DNA from: Pascua guehoae
Taxonomy: Eukaryota; Basidiomycota; Tremellomycetes; Trichosporonales; Trichosporonaceae
DNA: 64,000 nt
Direction: 5' to 3'
Assembly (NCBI GenBank): GCA_001600415.1
Contig: BCJX01000003.1
Location: 2,418,761-2,482,760, forward strand
A program made the position numbers and the translations under genes. Shown here piece after piece: positions 57,058 to 64,000 of this stretch (its first letter is position 1; every line of letters starts with the position of its first letter). Below the pieces are notes generated by a model. It made no database searches. It was given only the letters and a program-made list of their open reading frames with translations, and had not been told where the DNA came from.

Positions 57058-60000
57058 ATGCGCGAGTCAAACTATACCTTTCCACCCTCAAACAGGGCAG
57101 TCATCAGCATCAACCAGATGCTCTATGACCGACGAGGTACGTCTCAACCGTTGCTGTGCTGTGTCACTGCTGCGTGCTGGTCGCTGGTACCGTTCTGAGC
57201 GCGATACATGTTGGCGAGGGAAGCCGAGGTCGTGTTTGGGTGTGTGTGGACAGTGGGAGCGAGCGAGCGAGCGACCAAGGAAGCAAGCCAGCGTGCCGAC
57301 CGACCCTCGCCGCGCACTGCTCTGGGTTGCGCTGTGCACAGCGTTACCAACCTGCCGACCGCCGGCGTTGATCGGGGGACGCCAAGATCAATCAACGCCT
57401 TGCTTCCATCAGCCCCTTTGTTCGTGCTTGGCCACCCAGTCATTGCGTGCACACAAACGAGTCGGGATAAGTGTGAACAACCAAGCTAACGGTACCGCAG
57501 CTCTCGACACAAACTCGACACTCGCATTGCTCAACAACCTATGCCAGCTCACGTACCTCACGTCGTCGTCGCAACGAATACGCGAGGTGCTCACCATGGA
57601 CGGGGGGCTGGAGCGCATGCTCGACATTCTTCGGGATTCATGCCTTCCTCGAGAGCCGACCATGCCCGACTTGTGGGGATTGAACGGGCCATGCACAGCG
57701 CGCACCATCAACGTTGACCGTGCAATCTCGCTGCGCCACTCTCTGGCGTTCCAATGCGTAGTCAACATTGGTGTGCGCGGCAACGAGAACATCCGAACCC
57801 GCGTCGTCCAGGCGGGCGCACTCGACATTGTGGCCCAGATCCTCGAGTCGTGGCTCAAGAAGAATGGTATTGCCGTCTTCTCCTCATCGCTGGGTTCTCA
57901 AGCAGCTGTTGACGCCCTCGCAGCAGGCATCCCTCTGCCAGAGCGCCGCAGACGGCAGCCCAGCTCACGCCACCACCAGCGTGATAACACCAATGCGCAG
58001 ACACAAGCATCCTCTCAGCAGCCCCAGGAGCCAAGCGCACCAAATCCGGCCCCATTTGGACAGGCGCTCGTTGTACCCAACGCACCTGGAGCCACCAACT
58101 TGCCAAACATGCCCTTCCCCATCCCGCAGTTCGCCGGGGCACAACAAACAGGTGGCACCGGCAACCAGCCGCGAGGCGTCGGGCAGATTGTCGCAACCTT
58201 CTTGGCAAACCGTCTCAACACCCGCCAGCTCCCCCTCGGAGCGGCAGGCTTGGCAGGTGGCGGAGAGCCAACAACAGCCAGCTCCATCGACACTGATGTC
58301 GACATGGCAGACGGCGAGACGGACGCTGGCGAGACAGAGGGCGACACGGACACTGCGGACGCGAGCATGGACGTCGAGTACGCCACTGGCGAGGAAGGGA
58401 GCGAGACACCCGACCCAACGGGGGGGGACGAAGCTGCGACTGCCATGGCTCAGGACGGCACCATTCCTATTCATGTCACCACCACCCCACGCGCGCGCGT
58501 CCCTGTTCTGCCAATGCAGATTCCAAGGCGCTCACCGGACCCCGCGAGCGTTGGGACCAGCATCTCAAGCAACGCCGCATCCGCTTCGTCATCTGACGAG
58601 CCAGCTGCGATTCCCCGCGCGCGTTCCGACAATTCGCTCGCAATGACCAACGCAGTGGCCGCTGCCGAGTCGGGACGCCCAGCATCCGGCCTCGCAGCCC
58701 GGATCCCACAGCTCGCGACAGAGGCCGTGAGCACACAATCATCCCCGATGGGATCACCTGTACATGCTGTCGAGCACGTCGAGGGAATGCGCGGAAGGCG
58801 GGGGACGATTGTTGGGCGGCCGCTCCTCCTGCAAACTCGCGAGCAGCAGCGGCGGCACGACGAGAGCGAGAGCGACGGCGCTGCCGAACCAGACCTCGCG
58901 CAGGCGACCATCTCTGTTGGTATCGCTGCCGCTGCGGCGAATGCGGCGATGGAGGCTGCAGCAGCGGTACCGAACCAGCCCGAGAATGGACCACAACCCG
59001 AAATCGTTGAGAATGTCGGCGAGATGGTCCCCGAGGATCCCGACCCCGAGGTTCTTGCCGCCGAGCAGGCGCGGTTCGACATGGAGGCTGGCGCACCACC
59101 AGGTCAACCGGGGGCCGCCCAAACACCCCAGGTTACCACGACCGACGTGCCGCTCCCTGCAACCGACATGGCGGTCCAGGTACCAGCCGTCCCGCCTGCT
59201 CAAATCATCATTGCTAACGGCGCCCCACGGGGATTCCAGGACCTTGCCTCGTATGTCGGTGTCTCGATGCTCCTCAACCCCGAGGGAACAAACTACTCTG
59301 AGGACAACATTCTCCTCGCGCTTCAGCTCCTCGCGTACCTCTCAAAGTACCCACACGTCCGCGCAACGTTCCACCACCCCCGCCGGCCGATGCACCGCAC
59401 CTTTGACCTCGGTGCCGACGACGAATTCGTTCCTCTCCCGCAACGCCCCGCATACTCTGAGACACCCAACATCTTCTCTCTTGTCGAGCGCTTCACCTTC
59501 CGCCCCTCGCCCTCTGACCCGCTCATGTACCGCATCCCAGGCGAGATACAATACTGGGCCGGTGTCATCATGCGCAATGCCTGTCGCAAGGACGACGCCC
59601 AGGGCGGCATCCGCCAGTGCGCGTACATGTCGTGCGGCAAGTGGGAAGTGTTCCCCCGCGAGTTTGCAAAGTGCCGTAGGTGCAGGAAGGCAAAGTACTG
59701 CTCAAAAGAGTGCCAGAGCAAGGCGTGGAGCGAGGGACATCGGTTCTGGTGAGTACAGAAGTGAGGTTTGACCTCTGGGGTCCTGCCTTGCCTTGTCAAT
59801 GTTGTTCACCGACTATTCGTACTGACTCCTCAGGTGCAGCATCCGTTCCGAGCCCGAGCCCAACGCAGACGGAGCAGCTGGAGGTGGCGGCGGTGGTGGC
59901 GGTGGTGGCGGCGGTGATGGCAGAGGAGGAGGCGGTGACGGAGGGGACCGCAGTGACCGTCACGACCGCCGTGATCGCCACGACCGCCATGACCGCAACG

Positions 60001-60611
60001 ACCACAACGATCGCCGTGGACGCGACGGGGACGTTGATATGGCCGACGCGACCGCCGATGCCACCCCGCGTGTCACTAACCGATCCCTCGCCGTCACCTC
60101 GGAGCCGCGTGACATGCCCGCATCCGCAAACGAGTTTGCACATGAGTGCGAGTGCCCTGTTCTCGTGCTCGACGACGAGCAGGATGACGACACGAGCGAC
60201 GTCGAGAGCATCTGGGCGGCTGAAAACCAGAGCGAGGACGACATCAGCAACGTCGAGATTGTCCCTCCTCCCCCGGCAATGCCACCAGCTCCACGCGGCG
60301 CCGCACGCCCATCATTCCTGCGGCCTCGCGTCGTGGGCGCCAAGAACATGGCCACTCCCGTCCCCGCACCCATTCCAGTCGTCAACGCACCTACCATCTC
60401 CCCCCTCGTGCATCCTCACGACCCTACCCTAGACCACGAAGACACCTTCTCAGACCTCTCCCACGACCCCAATCTCGACCCCCTCCGCACCCTCCGACCT
60501 ATGAGAGCAACCCGCACGCGCACGCTTCCGGCATTCCTCAAGCCCAGCGCTGTGATTAGCGACACACCCTCGACTGACGCGATGAACGCCGCCATGGCCT
60601 TGCGGCGATAG
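57058..60611 (+). CDS. MUB1: MYND zinc-finger protein Mub1/SamB
   Basis: Exons 57058-57136, 57501-59748 and 59834-60611 join in phase to 1034 residues. The start MRESNYTFPPSNRAVISINQ followed by MLYDRRALD, and LTYLTSSSQRIREVLTMDGG, are the signature armadillo-like N-terminus of Mub1/SamB. The C-terminal part has a second conserved block (YRIPGEIQYWAGVIMRNACR) and a MYND zinc finger near residue 760 (CAYMSCGKW, CRRCRKAKYCSKECQ, GHRFWC). Yeast Mub1 works with the ubiquitin ligase Ubr2 and Rad6 to degrade Rpn4 and kinetochore Dsn1; the Aspergillus homologue samB affects morphogenesis. Between the two conserved blocks is a long Asp/Glu/Ser-rich linker. After MYND comes a Gly run and an Arg/Asp/His-rich segment not typical of the yeast protein. 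The first intron (364 nt) is long. An ATG-proximal context CCCACCATG supports the start. Confidence 0.92.
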
Positions 60612-61080
60612 TTGTCTTGCATTCTTGCCTGTAGCAGATGTTTGCATGGATCTACGAATGAGCATTGAACGAGGGCGAGTGGGGGCGAGCACGTTCTATG
60701 CGGGGTGATGGGCGTGGGGCCAATAGCACCAGCGACAGGTCCGTTGCTGAACTGGGAGGTGTAGCACAGGTGTCTGTTGCAGACTTGGCTCGGCTAGTGC
60801 GGGATGAATCAAGATGGCTTGGTAGGAACGGGAGGCTGTGGCTTTGGTCGAGTACAGCTTGGTCCTGTTCACCTGCCATCCGCACAAGTGTCTCAGTGGT
60901 CTTGAAATTCGTGGCACAGTGTCCCGCCGTGCCGTTCTTCCCCCGTCATATGAGCCTGGCAGTGGCAAACCCAACGCCCCATTGCCCGATTTCCTAATGC
61001 AGCATGCAATGCAATCGCATCTCGCGTCATTCTATCCTACGATGCTATACTCGTCGCCCCAGATACTCGTCCCAGCTGCT
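60612..61080. other. Convergent spacer MUB1-UTP25
   Basis: The 3' flanks of two converging genes. Nothing is recognised beyond likely polyadenylation regions. Confidence 0.4.
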
Positions 61081-63591
61081 CTACTCATACTCAAACTTTG
61101 CCTCGGTGCTCGCGAGCATCCTGCGTGCGTCCTGCGTGCCGACAATACGCTCGAGGGCGAGCACGTCAAAGCGGGAAAAGAGTGTGCGCGACGAAATCTC
61201 GGCCGGGTCGACGCTCTCGTCGACCTCTGTCCCGGCGCCGCGGGACGCGATGAATGGCGTCGCGAGCAGCTCTGCGTAAAAGGCCGCGTGGGCGGGCGGT
61301 TGGTAGAAGACGACCGTCTTGGCGCCACGCAGGCGGTAGCTGGGTGTGAGCGGGGAGCAAGTGGATACGCAGGCGTGACCGAGGTCTGCACCTTGGCTCG
61401 ATCGACTCGAGGGCACTCACCGACGGTAAAAGTGGAAACGCTCCGTGACGATCAGGAACGATTTTTTGCCCTTGAAGAAGAGCGTACGCGCGCGTGCAAT
61501 CTCAGAGTTGGACGAGTATTCGCTAATGGCGGCGTACGACACCGTGTCGGCCTTGCGGAGGTGGTTTGTCACGCGGACAAAGTCAAAGTAGCTCGGGATG
61601 ATGATGAGCGTGTTCTGTCGGGACACGGCCGAGCGGAGAAGTGCGGGGATGGTCTGGGTGTTAGCACAAGCACATGTTTGCTATGGGTTTTGGTGGCCAT
61701 GGTAGCTGTTTAAACAAGCAGACGGTGGTGGCCACGATTCGCTCAACAATGGCTCCAGTTCCATCTGTGTAACACGCACCTTCTTTGTAAACCACTCAAA
61801 CCTCGTGTCGACCTCCTCGACGGCTGCCTCTGCGCCCATGCTGCTCGCGTCGACGTCGATACGCTCAAACGTCTGGCGCACGCCCTCGCGGACGCGGCCA
61901 AGCACGCCCTGGAGGGCCCCGGCACTGACGGCGTCGATACGGCGCTTGCCGGCCACATTGTGGCATTGACGGTGCAGGAGCGCACGCGCCTCGGGCGTGT
62001 CGTACCGGCCAAACATGAGTGTCTGGCGCAGCTTGGACGCGTTGCCGTCGAGGTACCATGGCTTGACGCGGGAGAAATCGCAGCCGTGGGGTGACTGAGG
62101 AATCGCGTTCAGGTTGGAAAAGACGTACTGTGCGTGTCAGTCGTGGAAAATAAATGGCAGCCACAGTGGTGGAGAAGCCGAAGACATCCATTGGGCAGAC
62201 GACTCACGAGCACATGGTCCCAGTTCTGCATCTGCAGAATGTCGACGCCATCGACGATGAGAATCTCAATACAGCTGAGGATATCGGTACTCTTCTCCCT
62301 CTCTGCGGCCATCTTGATGGCGAGCGGGGACGAGACGATAATGTCGCAGTCGAGGAGCTTTTCCTCGTTTGCCGGGGGCATGACGACACGCCATGCCTTG
62401 CGGGTAATCTTGATGCCAAAGCGGAAATTGTCGTCCGTGTTGCCGGCAAAGCTCTCGCGGTGGTCGACGGGGTACTCTGCCTTTTCGGCGACGGGGTCCT
62501 CGACGCCCTCTGGGAGTCCAAACGACTTTGTAAACGGCGCGCGGTTCTCGATTTGCACCCCCTCGCCCGCGAGCGGGAACACGTGCCGCGTGAGCCAGTG
62601 CAGGGCCAGCGCGCGCGTCGGCAACAAGAGCAGCACCTTTGGCCGTGTAAACGCCTGGTCGCGCGGCGACTCGAGATCTCCTCCTTCGCCCGCCGCCGCG
62701 GCGCGCGCCAGGCGCTCATTGTTGCGCACGATTCGCCGGCGCGTCTTGAGCACATGGTTGAGCGCGTGTGCTGAGGATGCCGCACGAAGCCCTTCCCGCG
62801 CCGACGTGGGTGCAAAGGCCGCACGCTCCGACCCGTCCGCCTCGCCGTCCAAAGAGTGGGCGTACAGGTCCTCGTATGTGCCCAGGTGCGAGAGGAACGT
62901 CGGTGCCAGTGTCGCCGACGACGACGCAAACGCCTTGGCTACAGATGGGACAATCTGCTGTCAGCAACAATGCGTGCAATACCCAAGACATGCCTCAGAA
63001 GGCCAGAGCTGGGGTGAAGATCTCCCGTGAAAAATGAACACGCTAGCTACTCACCCTCGCCTTGCCCTCCACTGCGGGTGCGTCACCTGGCCGCTGCTCA
63101 ATCACCCTCCCCAACCCCTTGAGGCTGCTGCGGTGCGTCGTCCACGACCCGGCCTCGTCGGCCGCCACCGCTTCCGGGGTGAGCACGGCGGGCGCGGCGC
63201 CAAAGTGCGAGTTGAACGTGTCGGCATCCGCCTCGTCGTCCGAGTCGGCGCCGTCCTCGCCTGCCGTTTCCTCATTGTCCGCCTCGGCTCCGCTCTCGCC
63301 CCCTGTCCCATTTCCATTGACGGCCTCCTCGGCAATCGCCACCTCCTTGCCCTTCTTGATGCCTCCTTTCCGCTTCTCGCCGCCCTTGTAAGTGCTTCCG
63401 CTCGGCCCGACCTCGCCGCCAAACACGACGCTCCGCCGCCGTTTGGGCGCCTGCTGGTCGTCTCCGCTCGCGCTCTGTTCGCGAGACATTGAGGGGGAGC
63501 GGAAGCCCCCGGGCTGGTCGAGTGCGCGCGGGCGCTTGATCGCGCTCACGTTGAGCAGCGTGAGCAGCTTGACCTCTGTTAGACTCGTCAT
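61081..63591 (-). CDS. UTP25: U3 small nucleolar RNA-associated protein 25
   Basis: Five minus-strand exons (63055-63591, 62208-62954, 61780-62127, 61421-61653, 61081-61339) join in phase to 707 residues. The N-terminal quarter is charged and disordered with a basic tract (KRRRSVVFGG) and acidic runs fit for the nucleolus. The rest is the conserved UTP25/DEF domain, a degenerate DEAD-box helicase fold: RPKVLLLLPTRALALHWL (helicase motif Ia-like), DCDIIVSSPLAIKMA, EILIVDGVDILQMQNWDHVL (degenerate Walker B, DGVD for DEAD), NTLIIIPSYFDFVRVTN, RYRLRGAKTVVFYQPP. It is part of the SSU processome needed for 18S rRNA maturation (A0, A1, A2 cleavage). Its length matches the yeast protein (about 720). 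Introns are 81-126 nt. Confidence 0.93.
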
Positions 63592-64000
63592 GGTCGTCGT
63601 GCGTGTGGTGGTGGTGGTGATATCCCAGTCGTGGTGGTTGGGCGGTTTTGTGTTGTGGACGGTCGCTCAATGATGGCGGTGGAGGCAGACCTTCCTTGCA
63701 CCAGCCCAAATCTTCGAAGACCAACATTTTGCTTCCGTCCGACCTCCATCGCGTCTTTGGGTGGCGAATCGGTAGCACCTCTGCCCACATGTCGTGTGCA
63801 CCACCGCCCAGCGTACGCGCCTTGTCACAGCGGCGTGCCCTACTGCAAAATCAACGGCCCATCATTGTCCTCTCGCCTACTATTGCAGAAACCCCTGTAC
63901 TGCAGACACCATGACCACCCATATTATCACTGCCACACTTGCATGAGATGCTACTACTTGCTCTTGGTCTAGTACGGAAGCCCGCCACCACCACCACCTC
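63592..64000. other. UTP25 upstream region to window edge
   Basis: The first 70 nt are a GTGGTGGTGG-type tract (CA-rich on the UTP25 strand). No further exon could be supported before the window ends. Confidence 0.4.

Noticed and set aside
56825..57500. In-frame extension upstream of MUB1 reaching back to 56825
   Set aside because: The extension is low-complexity, whereas the conserved start MRESNYTFPP lies in another frame at 57058 and joins by a canonical intron.

Overview
This window is nuclear DNA of a basidiomycete yeast, most likely a Trichosporonales member (Tremellomycetes). The reasons are GC-rich coding sequence, very short GT-AG introns (many 29-60 nt) with CTNAC/CTGAC-type branch points, pyrimidine-rich leaders, single-copy eukaryotic housekeeping genes, and a flavoprotein phenol hydroxylase of the type known from Trichosporon. 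Gene models were built by hand-joining exons. A joint was accepted when canonical splice sites, reading phase and family conservation agreed. All exon borders are predictions without RNA evidence.

Left part (1-16 kb): a 5'-truncated allantoate-permease-like transporter, a possible transcription-factor remnant, a small secreted 8-cysteine protein, an acyl-CoA-synthetase-like pseudoenzyme facing a GDSL phospholipase with ten ultra-short introns, a GFA-type zinc protein, a Rho4-like GTPase and two neighbouring small membrane proteins of unknown function. Core (17-25 kb): ATG26 sterol glucosyltransferase and mitochondrial HSP78. Middle (25-38 kb): a 3.8-kb repeat-rich desert, YTP1-like membrane protein, EFM7 methyltransferase, a minisatellite region with a 468-nt N gap, and an Asi-type RING membrane protein.

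Right part (38-64 kb): PRPP synthetase with an apparent one-nucleotide exon, a secreted calpain-like protease fused to a Ser/Thr-rich tail, an unrecognised single-exon protein, phenol 2-monooxygenase, nitronate monooxygenase divergent from the splicing factor PRP17, MUB1 and the ribosome-biogenesis factor UTP25.

The genes do not form an obvious pathway or cluster. Most are independent housekeeping genes. The phenol and nitronate monooxygenases are adjacent oxidative-catabolism genes on the same strand. The most unusual features are architectural: micro-exons (1, 6, 19 and 21 nt), introns down to about 29-33 nt, and a few long introns (290-464 nt), some filled with tandem repeats. No mobile element, CRISPR array, tRNA or rRNA was found.
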